The position numbers and the translations under genes were made by a program. From assembly GCA_024704765.1 (NCBI GenBank), contig JAKMXF010000122.1:761489-825488 (forward strand): a DNA stretch of 64,000 nt. The letters are read 5' to 3'. The stretch's first letter is position 1; each line of letters opens with the position of its first letter. The notes below the pieces were generated by a model, which had not been told where the DNA came from, ran no database searches, and worked only from the letters and a program-made list of their open reading frames with translations. The stretch is from Oopsacas minuta. Lineage: Eukaryota > Porifera > Hexactinellida > Lyssacinosida > Leucopsacidae. Positions 1-13,060 of the stretch are shown here, piece by piece.

Positions 1-1010
1 AGAGAAGGACTAGAGAGAGACCTGACAAAGAACAAATTGAAGAAAGTACTCGAGAAGAATCTACGAACGCTAGAAGATGAGATCAGAGAGGAGGAAACAA
101 GGGGTGTGAATGTGGGGTGGATAGAGTTGGACTGGAAGATGGAACAGCTGAAACAATCAGTGATTGATGTGTGTAAGGTTATGGCACTGAAGGAGAGACC
201 TATAATACCAGTTGATTATTCTGTGAAATTGTGTCCTGTCTGGTCTAGAGGAGGAACAGGTTCTGGTAAGATTGCTAGTCCAAGGCAAATGGCAATTGAC
301 AAAAAACACAGAATATATTTGTTGCTGATAATGACGCTAACATAATACAAGTATTCAATGGAGAAGGTAACCATCTCTACACAATACCAACACCTCAATG
401 GCCTGCTGGAATAGCTCTAATGGATGAATTCATTTTTGTATCTGCTAAAGACGACCTAGTAAAGATAGAAAAGTCAAGCAATAATTCTATCAAATCGGTT
501 AAAACAAAGAGAAGAGTCTGGGGAATTGACATTGATAGAAACATGAATGTTTATGGATGTGAGCTTGAGAACAAATCAGTAATTGTGTTTGATAAAAATC
601 TCAAATTCCTGAAAAGAATCAAACTTAAATCTACTCAAGTTAAATCCGATACAGTAACAGAGAGCATAATTCTGTACGAGGATAACATGTATATCATGTT
701 TGGTTGCTCTCCTCCTTTCCTTCTACAAATATTCTCTCTAGAAGGAATGCTAGTGAGGTGTTTGATAGAAGAAAGTGAAATTAGCTGGAGTGATTTCTTC
801 TTAATTGATCAACTGGGGAATATTATCGTAGCAGATTGGTTAGGAAAACAAATCAAGATATTCTCCAATAAAGGAAAAATACTACACACAATTAGTAGTG
901 ATATGCTACGAGGAGACCAGGAGTTATGCTATCCCTATGGATTAGCTATTGACAAGAATAGAATTATTGTAGCTCAGGAGAACAAGGAATGTAATCTCCT
1001 AGCTTTCTAG
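1..1010 (+). CDS. Coiled-coil/NHL-repeat protein, 3' part, with one frame break
   Basis: The reading frame is open from base 1, so the gene begins upstream of the window. The first ~60 residues are charged and helical (coiled-coil-like). From about base 265 the protein turns into beta-propeller NHL repeats, recognisable by motifs such as GKIASPRQMAID, IIVADWLGKQIKIF and YPYGLAIDKNRIIVAQ. The frame changes at the A6 run 301-306: upstream codons are in frame 1, while the NHL continuation (bases 312 onward, reading NIFVADNDANIIQVF) is in another frame that stays open to the stop at 1008-1010. One missing A would explain this. The architecture matches the loci at 38.2-40.0 and 52.9-54.1 kb, so it belongs to a local family. 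NHL propellers usually mediate protein or RNA binding; the specific role is unknown. No RING or B-box is visible in the part present. Confidence 0.75.
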
Positions 1011-3078
1011 TTTATTCCCAATATTTATAATATTTGTTATTTTTACTATTTTCCTATCTTCAATTTATTTCTATTTACCTTATAACTAAGCATAAATCTA
1101 CCTTTAATCATTAGCCTACTAAATATAAAGCCTAACAATAAAAGTACCAGGGATGCAGTATTAGCTGAAAGCGTGTGACATGCATATGTCAGAATTTACT
1201 GTTCTGATCTTGTCAGAATATTTAGTTTTGCACTTGTCAGAATGGTTTATAGCGAGTTTATTGTGATCCGATTTGGGAGAATTAATTTTTACATTAGTTT
1301 CGACGCTATTTAGTTGTTTATTGTTTTGGATTGACGGATTTAAATATCACCTTCTGGTAATTTTTTAAATATAGCTGTATTAAAAAACACCTGGCCAGTT
1401 ATCCAAATAGTGTACTGAAATGCCTTAACCAACGAGCCAACTTTTGAATGACAATTTTTTGACATTTTGTATAAAAGGGTCTATAGATCATTTCATTTAT
1501 TCACTTTTAGTTGATAAATGCAATATTTAACGTTCTACAATGCATCAAAGAATGATATATTTTACTAAATAAATGCTTACTAGAGAAATATTTTGACAAA
1601 TTCTTGAAAATTTTCAGCATTTATTGGTGTAAAATTTGATGTGCTACAAAATGTAATACATTTATTCTGCCAAAATCCATTTTTCTGCAATAAAGAACTT
1701 ATGTCAATAAATGCTTTCAAGTTAATACTGCATCCCTGGTGCCAAAATTTCGAGTTACTGTTAGGCCTTATGTTTAGTAGGCTATGCTTTAATTTAATTA
1801 ATTCATTAACACATTTACTAATTATCACAAACTCTCCCTTAGAGACTGAGAACTGGGAAATCTTTTTCTTTTGTTTCTTTACTCGTATATCATTACATGA
1901 ATTTTCGAATTTTAGTATCATTTGTACAGTGGATACCGGTTATCAGAACCCGTAACCCTTGGGAGTAACAAAATGTGTTTTTATAACTGGTATCTACTGT
2001 ATCTACCCTTTGGCCGAGAGACGTTAGGAGTTATCTCCTTCTGTCCAGCGATACCAGGGTTACATAACATCTGAGGTTGATAGAGCTGTGAATAGTAACA
2101 CATCTCTGTTAACTGTTGATTATATTGAATTTGATAAGTAGTGACGAAATCGCCGCAACAGTGATCATCTGACCTATTTGATCCAGCGTATTGTAGTGTT
2201 GCGCTTGAATCTGTCGTCTGTTTTGTCAAAAACTGTCCCTGAATGGGATATTATTGTCACTGTATCTATAAGAATTAATTTACCACACTCGACTAGATAT
2301 GATGCGTTACGTAAGAGGTAGGATATGCACAGGGCTATCACATTTCTCATACCCTTTCCTTGTAGTATTACGTCACGTTTGAAAGCCCCCAAAATGGAAT
2401 ATATTAGTAACTATTATTCTTAACTGCGTAATAGACATTTGGCATGGAAAGTTTTCGATTGACTCTTTAGTGCATAATCTCATAGTGTATATATAAATAT
2501 GTTGTATAACTTCTATTACCTGTATACATTTGCACGTGCACAAGGTACAGTAGAACTCGTTAGTATGAACACGGTTAATACGAACAATATTTACACATAA
2601 TCAAGTCCCTACAATCGTTTTTCAATTGGTCTTGCTCGGTTAATATGTACTCCGGATAAGAAGTACAAATATCGAAGGTCCGCCCGTGTACGTATTAATG
2701 AGATTCTACTGTAATTTTCGAATAATTCAGCCATGTATAAATTTGGCCCAATAATTCAGTGTATTGGCATGTATTTGTATATCATGTAAATCACTCTTGC
2801 TGGGGGGATATATTCCCCTATCCCCCCCTGGATCCGCCACTCTAAATAAATAATATAATATGGATATTACAGTTGAAGTAGACTAGTGAGGCTCTCAAGA
2901 AAAAACTGAGAAACAAATGAGATACGTACATTCATCTGCAAAGTTTAAATAAGTATATCCGCATGCGGAACTTGCCCAAATTTACCCTTTCCCCAACATC
3001 AAAAATTTGGTAAATCAAGAACCTGATCTCGTGTTTTCGTGTTTTCAGGATCTAAGGATTATACTCTTAGGGCATTAA
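1011..3078. other. Intergenic, transposon-derived
   Basis: No gene is seen. Inverted arms around 1090-1160 and 1722-1800 (sharing GCATCCCTGG and TAGTAGGCTATG-type sequence) mark a palindromic element of the family also at 29.1-30.3 kb. A pogo-like MITE lies at 2548-2711. Confidence 0.6.
2548..2711. mobile_element. pogo/Tc1-like MITE
   Basis: The element is 164 bp, starts CAGTAGAACTCGTTAGTATG, and ends with the inverted counterpart TAATGAGATTCTACTG. It is flanked by TA on both sides. It has no coding capacity. The ends resemble those at 5503, 30516, 37402, 50484, 52510 and 61535. Confidence 0.75.
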
Positions 3079-3204
3079 ATGCCTCAGATTTTTGCACCAT
3101 CCCTTAGAGTTTTTACTAACGCGGTTATACAGTGTATATGTATTATTATTAAGCAACTAAAACTTAGTAATTCTTACAGCTCTTTTAATTGGATTTACAA
3201 CAGC

Positions 3205-4089
3205 ATGGAGAATGATGAAATTGTTAGCAAACTAGGTTCTCTATTAGAGAATCTGGATATCAAATCTTCTGTGGATGTCAAATCTTCTGTGGATATCAAA
3301 TCTTCTGTGGATGAAGCTACTGACTCAGAAACTGCTAATTCATTAGAATGTCCTATCTGTCTACAGTACCCTAACTATCCTATAGAGCTAGATAATTGCA
3401 AACACGTATTCTGCTTTCTGTGCATCAAAGGAGTTTGTCTAAGGATTTCTCGCTGTCCCATATGCAGAGCTGAAATACCCAGAGATATTGCTTTTGCTGG
3501 AATAACTGAAAATCAGCTGCTCAATGGTACTGGAACAAAGGAAGTTTCAAAACAAAGCACTGATGCATACTGGTACTACGAAGGTTAGTGTTTGATTTAT
3601 TCGGTTAGATCAGGACTTATAATCAAGCCCAAAGGCTGACATTGCCTGACAAATGACCATTTTCCATTTTCCTCCGTTCCGTAAATAGAGAATGCTTAGA
3701 AATCGAATTTGAAGATATTCCTTATGATTTACACATTTCAAACATTCTTAGATAATTATCATATCTGGCTTGGTTGTCAGAGATTGATGGTTTGCAACCT
3801 TTCTTGCTTTATAACATGTTAGTAATATGAATTTATTCTAGGCTACAGAGGTTGGTGGGAGTATGACAGTGTGACAGGATCTAAGATAGAACAAGCGTTT
3901 CAATCAGGAGAGCATAAACTCAATGTCTATCTATTTGGATACAATTACACGATTAATCTGGATAAGATGCAACAGTGTCGTGAAGACAGTACTAATCGTG
4001 TTAGAAAGATCCTGAGAAATGAGGTTCAGATGGATAGTGACAAGAAGGGTGTAGCTGGAATATTTTCTACAAAAAACTCCGACAAATGA
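3205..4089 (+). CDS. RNF146: RING-WWE E3 ubiquitin ligase, RNF146 (Iduna) type
   Basis: Two exons, 3205-3583 and 3842-4089, are separated by a GT-AG intron (donor GTTAGT, acceptor TTCTAG) in phase 1 and give about 208 residues. A C3HC4 RING (CPICLQYPNYPIELDNCKHV through CPICRAEIP) is followed by a WWE domain starting YWYYEGYRGWWEYD, with the intron inside YYEG. This order, and the closing segment KKGVAG, match RNF146. In that family the WWE domain binds iso-ADP-ribose in poly(ADP-ribose) and activates the RING, so PARylated proteins such as axin are ubiquitinated. I chose the Met at 3205 because the in-frame extension to 3079 is hydrophobic and unlike the family. A short imperfect repeat (SSVD with IK or VK, three times) precedes the RING. 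The long C-terminal tail of vertebrate RNF146 is absent. Confidence 0.93.
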
Positions 4090-4572
4090 ATTATTGCTGA
4101 TATTTCATTTGTATTGCACTACTGCTATGTAATTACACGTTATTAATGAAGTGAATTGTTAAAACATTGAGACTATAGTATATACTATTTAATCCTTATT
4201 GAGGATTTCAATACCGGAAAAGTTCAAAAGAAACTGGAAATTACCTCCCAAGCAAAGAAAATCCCTCCAATGAATATAGGGATACCTATTTTAGTATTTA
4301 ATGCTAGAGAACATCTTGTCCTAACCCTTATCAGCTCTAGTTTATACGTTTTAACAAGATTCTGTCAGGAGCTGCCTTAATCCTTACCTTATATGCTTAT
4401 GTTAATAATTATCTCTAGAATGCTGTCCTCCTACATCCTACTACCAGCTACCCTTGATAATTATACAGTCAATTCAGCTTAGTTTTTTTCTACACAGATT
4501 GTCCTAATTAAGTTAGGATTCCTTATACTATGAATGGAATTTACAATATATGCTGTGTTTTGGAACGCTCAA

Positions 4573-4679
4573 ATAACTGATCATAGGATAATAACTGGTC
4601 ATAGGATAATAACTGGTCATAGGATAATAACTGGTCATAGGATAATAACTGGTCATAGGATAATAACTGGTCATAGGAT
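4573..4679. repeat. 18-bp minisatellite, ~6 copies
   Basis: Tandem copies of ATAACTGGTCATAGGATA; the first copy differs by one base (GATC for GGTC). It lies in the spacer between the RING-WWE gene and BBOF1; no gene is seen from 4090 to 4910. Confidence 0.95.
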
Positions 4680-4910
4680 CTACAATAGAATGGCATATGA
4701 TTCCAATTAAGCTGAAATCCTGATTATTGAAATTTGTATTATCAGGATTAGTTAAGAATTCTCTTAAGATTGTTTGATATAGTTTGGAAGTAAAATATAT
4801 TTCCTATTAAATAATTTGTTGAATTATTAATCAAACCTTCACAATCCTCTCACATATTATAATTATCCTCAATCATTTAATTCATTCTGAATTATCATAG
4901 CTGTTGGTTA

Positions 4911-7900
4911 ATGGCCAAAAAGAAGGTAACCAAGAAGCTGAAGAAGGGAGGAAAGGCTAAAGGGAAGGGCAAGAAGAAAAGCAAGAAAGGTGGAGAGAAG
5001 GTGGACAAAGAGCTCGTGTACAAAGAAGCTGTATCTCAGTGTAAGATATGGGAGCATAGAGTATCTGCTGTAGAGCTGTCTAGACAGGAGTACAGAGATC
5101 ATACATTTAAGCTTTTGAAAGAGAATGAATCCCTACACCAAGCCCTGCGTGGAACTGAGCAGGATACAATAGAAGTGATAGCCTTCTTGAAGAGAGAATC
5201 TGGACAGAAAGAGGCTCTCGTAAGTTGTAGTAATATATACAATGATTCTGTAATTAACTAATTATATGGAGAACTTACTTGTTTTAGTAGATTCTCGTAA
5301 TCACGTACCAGGGCACAGTCGAATTCGTACTCCCTATCCACTTATCCAGAGATACATCTTACCCGTGTTCCTGTTAATGGGAGTCTATAGAAGGTATACG
5401 TATGGGTTACCAATTCCCAACACTTATAAAATTGGAATAGATTCATTTATTTCATTTAAGTATATACTATTTCAAAAGATTAGTGTTAGTTATAGCAAAT
5501 TACAGTAGAACCTCCTTAATACGAACTTCCCGATATGACGAACAAATATTCACAAAATATTAAGTCCCTAATCCCTACAATAGTTATTCAATTGGTATTA
5601 CTCCGGAAATAACCAACAGATTTGACCATATGTTGGTGTTTGTATTTACGAGGTTCCACTGTGTAGGAATTTACACGATTTGGAGCAAATCAGTTAAATA
5701 AAGTGGAGCATTAGTCGTCTATAATAAGGCAATAAGTGTATAGAAAATTTATAAGCTACACGCTACGGCTCGTATAATCTTCTTTGTCATTTCTCTTGGG
5801 CGACAATCGTTAACCGCTTCCACTGTACTATCTTACAAATAGCTTTAGGAAACAAAATCAAACCTGTGGGGGTCCAGAATGCGAAATTACTACATCTATG
5901 TAAATTTCACATAAATATAGTCTCCGCCTCTAAACCTGGGGGTCCACACCCCTAGTCCCAGGTACCCATAATGGCGCCTACGGTCATTGGCTACCTCCTC
6001 TAATATAACGATGAATATCAAATTACTACCACACCTCTGGAAAAATACCACTTATGGCCAGTCCTCTCTGTATTTGTGTGAGAGTATGATTAATCATATG
6101 ATGAATCATGTAGATATGAATTAAGAATGTCGAAATTAGAATTTACAAGTTTGATTCCCTAACTAGTTATTGAAACTTATAGCCAGGGTTAATCGAGCTC
6201 GTAAATTTATATAACAGTTTTGAATATGCCAAAAGTTGTGGAATATTTTGAATGATTTACTAATCCGTTTGTATATTTTATACTTCCAATTTCCAGAATC
6301 CTACTCTACTCCTAAATGTACACATTATTCATTACAAAGTCATCGCTTCCTAGATGTACGTTGTATGGGATCCAGTGATCAATTATTGCCAGTAATTCTC
6401 AGTTCCGCACATATGTTTTCCTGTGCCTCAAGTTAGAGTATTGTTGGCTAATCATATACACAAATAAAATATTAGTTTTGGGTGCCAGGAACTTTATCCT
6501 CAACTAGTACAGCAAAATTGGCCTACTACTAATCCACCAAAATGATCTTACAATAGGTTATCAATCCGTCTTAGCTATTATTGGAATCACAACTGTTCAT
6601 CGAATCTAGCGCACTGCACTAACTGATGTAGATATCCCTGTATCTATACTTAGGCTGGCTATATCTATTGTGATTCAAATACAACGAACCTCCAATTAGG
6701 GAACACTCTTTGGACTGCTGAATAGTAACCTAATATGGCTGTTTTCCATGATAAGAGGTCTGCCTTTTAGTGGCCTATCATAATCTTTATGAGGCATAGC
6801 GTTCTCTAATGGAGGTTTTACTGTATGTCGTAGGCTAAACTAGATACTTCATCCAATAGGTGCTAGGCTACTAGTACAATGTTAGAAGTACTACATGTAT
6901 ACAGTCTCAGTTGCTATGGAACGTATTCGAACATTCAATTGTAGTTTTGCTGCCTCGGAATCCCGGACTAAATCAACTTCCCGTTTCCCAGAAATGATAG
7001 ATCTCTTGAATTATTTATCCAACAGTCCTAACTAATAAACTATGTATGTAATTACAATTGAAGAACTATTTCTCAGTTTTCCGGTAAATCCCGGTAAATA
7101 ATAAAATCATTCCCGGTATCCCAGGAGAGAAATCTCAGGGAAATACAGCAACACTAATGCCCTAAACAAGGTATAAGACTGATACATATAAGTGATATAA
7201 CTACTTGTAATCTTTGTAGATCACTGAGCTACAAGAGGAAAAGAAACGTGTAAAGAGAGACCTACGCAAAGAGAAAGAGGAATTGCTATCACAGCACAGA
7301 GAAAATATCCTTCTGCTGAATGAAGCGCTGTCTGCAAAGGGCCAGGAGATCAAGGTGTTGCAGGCAGAACTTAAACAAGTGAAAGAGTTTAGGAAGATGC
7401 GGACCCAGCTGTTGGATGAGCTAGAGAGTAGCAAGAGTAAGCTGCAGCAGACGGAAATATATTGTAGGGAGTCTATGAGGAAAACTGAACAGAAGTGCTT
7501 TGAAGAGAAGCTACGGATGCATCAAGAGACTACTCGGAAGATGGCAGAGCTAGCGGAGAGAGCACATGAAGAAGCCAAGTTAAATCTGGATCAGACTACT
7601 GTAAACATATTTAAGGAGAACGTCCGTATCAATGAGGCGCTGAGTCTGCACATACAAGAAGGAGAGATGTTGAGGAAGAAGGGGAAGCGGTTGGAAGAAG
7701 AGACAGTAAAGCTACGTTTAGACAATGAGTTAGACCAGGTACGTACAGCCATACATAAACAGTAGGTTAAGAGATTTTTATTTTTCATGGAGGTTTTTAC
7801 TCAATTTTTAGTATTCGTACATCTTTTGTAATATTTCGAGTTTTCCATTATTTTAATTATTATTATTATATATTGACATATAAGAAACGTAATTACTACT

Positions 7901-8749
7901 TATCATACTTGGTTACCTTACGTATATAGACGGTGTGAAGTTCTATATACGTTTATTCTATAAGAATTACTTTTTTAAAACGATTTTGTCAAATCGGTGA
8001 TTTAAAGACCACATCTCCCGCGTATGAGGGATACCTAGATACCATAATCAATTGATAGTATTCACAAGAGTATCATTATATCTTAGGTAAGACTGAAGGA
8101 GAATGCACGTGTTCAGGAGCAGCAGAAGAAACAGATATCTCTGCTAGACTACAAGCTATACTCACTTGGATTGGAGCTGAGTAATAGTGAGAGTGTCAGA
8201 GAGCAGAACATGCAGCTGGCTATTGTGGAGAAGGAAGATGCGAGAAAGGATGACTGTGTGCAGCTAGAACTGCTACAGAGAAGTGTTAAGCTTAAAAATA
8301 AGGAGTTGTGTCAGGTTAAGCAAGCTGCTAGGCTTGTATTACAGCAGAGATCTGATATCGAGACGTTCTTCTTGGATGCCCTATCCTTCGTACGGAAACA
8401 GATCGTGGGGAGTGAGAGATCTCGTAGAGTTAATGAGAAATTGCCACCAATTACAGGCAATACCTCTGTGGTTGATAAGAATTCATTTCCAGTGGATGGA
8501 CAAACTGATACTGTAGATATAGGTGAGTTAACCTGGGAGCAGAAGGAGCAGGTGTTGAGGATGTTATTCGCACAAATGAATGGAAACAAAGTTTTCTCTA
8601 AAAAGCAGAATCATATACGTGATGATAAAGTAAAGAGAGACAATTTACGTAACTTAGATAATCACAGCTCTTCAGATATCACTACCTCTGAGAATTCATC
8701 AAACACATTTATTACTCAGAGTGACAATCAGGACATCTCGATCACTTAA
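4911..8749 (+). CDS. BBOF1: Basal body-orientation factor 1, coiled-coil ciliary protein
   Basis: Three exons, 4911-5219, 7220-7738 and 8087-8749, all join in phase 0 (donors GTAAGT and GTACGT; acceptors TTGTAG and TCTTAG). The product is about 496 residues, close to the usual ~530. It opens with a Lys/Gly-rich tract (MAKKKVTKKLKKGGKAKGKG) and is coiled coil throughout. BBOF1 landmarks are WEHRVSAVELSRQEYRD and EVIAFLKRES in exon 1, MAELAERAHEEAKLNL and NIFKENVRINEALSLH in exon 2, and FFLDALSFVRKQI plus DIGELTWEQKEQVLRMLFAQ in exon 3. In vertebrates the protein aligns and maintains basal bodies and axonemes in multiciliated cells and sperm, so this organism very likely makes motile cilia. The first intron is 2 kb and holds a pogo-like MITE; the second is 348 bp. 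Confidence 0.93.
5503..5661. mobile_element. pogo-like MITE inside BBOF1 intron 1
   Basis: Inverted ends CAGTAGAACCTCCTTAATAC and TTTACGAGGTTCCACTG; TA on the left, altered TG/TA on the right; 159 bp. The rest of the intron (5662-7219) holds diverged repeat pieces, among them a partial relic ending GGAGGTTTTACTGTA near 6811-6825, but no gene. Confidence 0.75.
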
Positions 8750-10696
8750 TTGATGGATTACTAACTGTACGAATATACAATCTTATATTAAAACACTTCC
8801 ATGGTATTACTGTTAATAATTATTGCTATTACTATACCAATTGGCTAATAATCTAAACGCTGGGTTATATTTATAGATTAATCTAACTGTTTAATCGGAC
8901 ATTTGATCGAATCATGGACTTTTTAATTTTCAAATATTCTTAGTTGGATAAATTCCTTTGAAATAGGATTTAGGGATGAGTCATAAACGTTACGATTTTG
9001 CTATAAAATCCCTTATATTTAAGAAGCCATTTCCATCTCATCTACAATAGTTTTTGTTTGTTGTTGTCAGAAGTCCGAATTCACATAGTGGGCTACGGCC
9101 TACGGGGCTTGATATATTTTGATAATGTTCTCCAACTTTATATCCTGTGAGAGACATACTATGTATATACTAAAGCGGATTCTGCTTAATCCCACACTCG
9201 TCGGGACATGAAAATAGTGTCGGATTATACAAGTTTCACTGTGAGTGCTATAATCAGTGTATTTCATTGATATCTGATTTTACCGCTACCTAGGTATTAT
9301 TGTCCATATATTAAGTTTCCCGCGCCCTAGTGTATTAAGAACATGGGGATACCACCTAATAAAGGTCAGATTTCGCGACCCTCATATATATTTCCCAAAA
9401 GTCACGCACCCAGATAAAGGCCTGAATGATGTCCATCGATACTGGGTGGGTGTTACGATTAGCCCAAAGCTACAATTAATAGTATTACAGTATAACCTAG
9501 ATTAGTAGGGTCTCTAGAAATGGGAATCTCTAAGCGGATGAATTGTGGTCGTGGTCTCACGTTCATGCATAGAAACGAAAAACTAAAAGCAGGGAATTCT
9601 ACGAAAAAATCCTCGAATTATCATTTGTGACTAAATTTATATAATTCACGTATTTATCGCTGTAATCGATTGAAATCTTTACATTCCTCAGGATCAATAT
9701 TATACATTTATACATCATTGAATAAACCCGAAAAGCTCTGGTTAAAGAACATTTTCAGTTGAAATCATAAGTGGGGGATAGGGTGATATCATAACATTCT
9801 CCGTCCCGAGTCTCGATCTTCCCTACTTACGAGGTTCGACTGTAAAAACTATGTATATACCTGCATAGGCGTAGTTAGGGGGTTGCTAGATGTTGCTAGC
9901 AACTCCAGGGCTACGATCAGCAACCCCTGGATTACTAGAGATGTGAGTACTCTCTGTATGATTAGGGTTGCTAACAACCCCAGAGCAATTGTTAGCAACT
10001 CTAGAGGCAGCCCAAAAGAGGAAATGCTAGCTACGTATTTGTATATTTGGTACATTGGGTATACACATTTCATCTATGTACTGAGATCATAAATGTTGAT
10101 GTCCTTCAAAAGTCCCAAATATTATTGTCTTCTTCTATCATTTCTTTGAAGTAAAATTTTCCTCATTCTATATAAATACTTTTATTCCACAATACCATAG
10201 AACTGGTAGTCACACCCACAGTACACATTATTTTAGAGGGATACACGGGACATGATATATTAGTGTTAGTCTGTTCTACTCATGTAGCACGATTTAACCT
10301 GACATAACATCTGATTGATGCTCTGTTATGCTTACATTAGATTAGATTAGATATATCGATACAACTTTTCTAGCACATTTTCGATTGCGTATGACGAAAG
10401 TTAGACAATCTATAACAAACATTCATTGCATGAAGATTGTCTGGGTAACCTCCAGATAGTCTTCTTTTGACAGTAGGGACTTTTCGGGTGACTAGGTAGA
10501 TTAGACGCCTATAATAATAATTCATAATAATATTATATACGTACATATTAATCTGTAGTTCTATGCAAATTACATACACAATTCTTATTGTATAGATATA
10601 GGGTATCTGAACCTTTAATCTCTTGATGAGGATTTCCTTCATTCCAACTAGTTACAACACATGAATTAAGTAATACTGTTATACCAACAGATAGCA
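8750..10696. other. Intergenic repeats
   Basis: No gene is supported. Relic transposon ends occur near 9180-9245 (GTCGGATTATACAAGTTTCACTG type) and 9825-9842 (ACGAGGTTCGACTGTA). A palindromic element with GTTGCTAGCAAC motifs lies at 9868-10040. Confidence 0.5.
9868..10040. mobile_element. Palindromic MITE, GTTGCTAGCAAC family
   Basis: It starts ATAGGCGTAGTTAGGGGGTT and ends with AAGAGGAAATGCTAGCTACG; internal GTTGCTAGCAAC and GTTGCTAACAACC palindromes recur. A second, shorter copy at 29970-30087 has the same ends (GCGCAGCTAGGGGGTTGCTA, AAGAGGAAATGCTAGCTAG), so this is a mobile family rather than chance. Confidence 0.65.
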
Positions 10697-10975
10697 ATGA
10701 ATACAAGTACATCTACCAACAGCACAGCTTCAGCTGTTCCCACTCCAGTATTCACCCCCGAGCAGCTAGCTAATCTTATTTGTGCCATAATCGCATTATT
10801 CTTACTTGGCAATATAACATGCTGGGTGTTGTGGTGTTGTGTACCCCAGGAGTCTAGAATACTTAACGATCTCAGAAAGGTCTCTAGAAAACAGACCATA
10901 GAACTGGAAACACTCATCTCTATAGAGAAAGATAAGTTTAACAAGGATGTAGGAACAGAACTTCAGGAAGCATGA
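10697..10975 (+). CDS. Small single-pass membrane protein, unknown
   Basis: A single-exon frame of 92 residues. A Ser/Thr-rich N-terminus (residues 1-20) is followed by one hydrophobic stretch at about 25-48 (LANLICAIIALFLLGNITCW), a Cys pair, then a charged helical tail of about 45 residues ending LQEA. N-terminal NTS-type sequons suggest an extracellular N-terminus with a cytoplasmic tail; this is inference from composition. I do not recognise a family. Codon pattern and topology look real, but the frame is short, so it could be one exon of a larger gene or a chance frame. Confidence 0.45.
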   Translation: MNTSTSTNSTASAVPTPVFTPEQLANLICAIIALFLLGNITCWVLWCCVPQESRILNDLRKVSRKQTIELETLISIEKDKFNKDVGTELQEA

Positions 10976-11955
10976 CTCACTATAGATTAATTAAATTATT
11001 GTATACTCGCTTTTATGAATTTATTTGTATAAATATCTAGAATATTGTATAACATTCCGTAACATAACAATTACAGTTTTCTGAACATCAGTGTAACCAC
11101 CTGCTAATTCGTAAAATATACGATATTCACACTTATAACGAACTAATTGAGATGGTCGCATTTTATTCGCTATAAGCGTGAATTCGTTGAAACGGCAATC
11201 CTTAATCTCATTTAGGCGCCATTTATGCTATGGCGTTAGCAGTTGACTATTTTCTCGAATATTTAAAAAAAAATGTCCAGCCGACTGACTGGAAGTGCAG
11301 GGCAGGGTTTTATCCTCAAATCCTATGGATAAGATTCTAAATAATTATCCTGCAACTACCCCCTGTCTAACCTGAAACGAATCTCTAGCATCAATTTGAA
11401 ATATGTACTAAAGGTGTGAAAATATGATTAATCAGTGAGTGAGAGATTGGAAAATGTCAAATTGGTATCTCATACTCGGCTACCCCTGATTAGCAGTTAA
11501 AAAGAAATTCTGGCATCATTTTGAATTATATGCAAAATTTTGTGAAAAAAAAATTATCATATGATAAATCATATACGTAGATATAGATTTGAAAGTTTGA
11601 AATTTGAAATCTACATGCTCGGACTCTACGCACCCAACTACCCCTGACAACATGTTGAAAGCTAATCTCTAGCTTGCTTTTGTATTTTACAAAGAAATGT
11701 GTGAAAATATGATTTAATCACAAAAAAGTGTGAAATATTTACTTTAGAAAACATTCATACCCCTGAGCTGAAAATCTCCGACCCAAATGTATATGTATAC
11801 AAATTTCATGTGAATCTAACTGCTAGATTTCGCACTGCCGCGCGGACGTCGCACATCGTACATGCCATTAGGGCATCTTCCCATAGGATCTGCACTACAA
11901 ATGTTTTATCTAATTTTATACCAGTATTGTTTGAATTCCTTCATGTACTTCACAC

Positions 11956-12727
11956 CATGGCCTACATACACGGCTAGCTAAGCAAAGAATTGCCAAAATA
12001 ATTTCCAGGCCATTGAATATATTCTGTTTGATCATGAAGTATTACACAAATTCAACTGTAAATAGGATTCGGGAGACATCTAGAATACTTTTGAACCTGC
12101 TTTCTAAGGTATATTAACTACAATGACGCGATCAAATTTCATGCCCATATATGGTAATTTTTTCAGAAATTTTCAGAACTTAAACTAATACTTTTTATCA
12201 AAATGCCTTCTACTTGTTAAATGTTAGTTTATGTAACCAAAAGATGATCTTCATTTTCATAAACACTCATTAAATAATCATTTAGTGATATTAGCCGTAA
12301 AACAGCATTAAAAAGTCAATCCTAGAAAATCGAAGAAATTCCATCAAAAAAATGTATGCAAACACAAAATAAGTCAAAATTGTTACCCATTTTTATAAGT
12401 GTATTGTAATACAGTATTTCTATTGTGTTTTTGTGCTAAGTTAATAAGAATCAAGATTCATTTCATGGGATTTGTGGTTTTTCGATAATATTGGTATATA
12501 TTAGTAAAATAATTACCATTATTGAAGGTGAAGTTTGATTGCGTCATTGTGGTTAAAATAACTTAGAAAGCAGGTTCAAAAATATTCTAGATGTCTCCCG
12601 AATCCTATTTACAGTTGAATTTGTAATGATAACTGCAATTCTTCATGATCAAACAGAAGATAATCAATGGCCTGGAAATTGTTTTGGCAATTCTTTGCTT
12701 GGGTAGCCGTGTATATAGTAGGCTATA
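11956..12727. mobile_element. hAT-like palindromic element, nested
   Basis: The 772-bp element has long inverted arms (left 11956-12175, right about 12525-12727) and is flanked by an exact 8-bp duplication CTTCACAC at 11948-11955 and 12728-12735. The ends share a core of CCTAC..TA.ACACGGCTA. It sits inside an older MITE, whose sequence resumes directly after the duplication. A truncated relative lies at 49314-49760. No transposase is encoded. Confidence 0.8.
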
Positions 12728-12879
12728 CTTCACACTCAAAATAAATCCATGTTTAACGATAGCATATTTGAAGAAATTTTCAATTTATAATTTTATACCA
12801 TGAACATGAAAATAAAATGTTTATCAAAAGTCTGAATTGAGAAAAATGCTCGCGAGGACATCTGGTGGTAGGGAAATTT

Positions 12880-13060
12880 GTTCACGGAAGCCTCCATGCA
12901 GGTATAAACACTAATTCAGGGTAGATTTCCGCTCTAACCAACGCAGGAGTTCCTCAAAATGACCTGGAACAACATCAGAGCAGGTATGGCCATTAATCCA
13001 GGGTAAATCCCCATCAATACAACCTAGTCAGTAGTGCTTCAAATGACCTGGAACGACGAC
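12880..13060. repeat. Satellite-like repeat, ~70-bp unit
   Basis: Successive units contain CTCAAAATGACCTGGAACAA, GCAGGTATGG or GCAGGTATAA, and CCAGGGTAAATCC. Related units occur at 48980-49235 and single pieces near 18170 and 20690. Confidence 0.55.

Noticed and set aside
301-306. Programmed -1 frameshift at the A6 run
   Set aside because: The zero frame (AAA AAA C) does not fit the usual X XXY YYZ slip geometry, and similar breaks occur at many unrelated runs; assembly error or decay is simpler.
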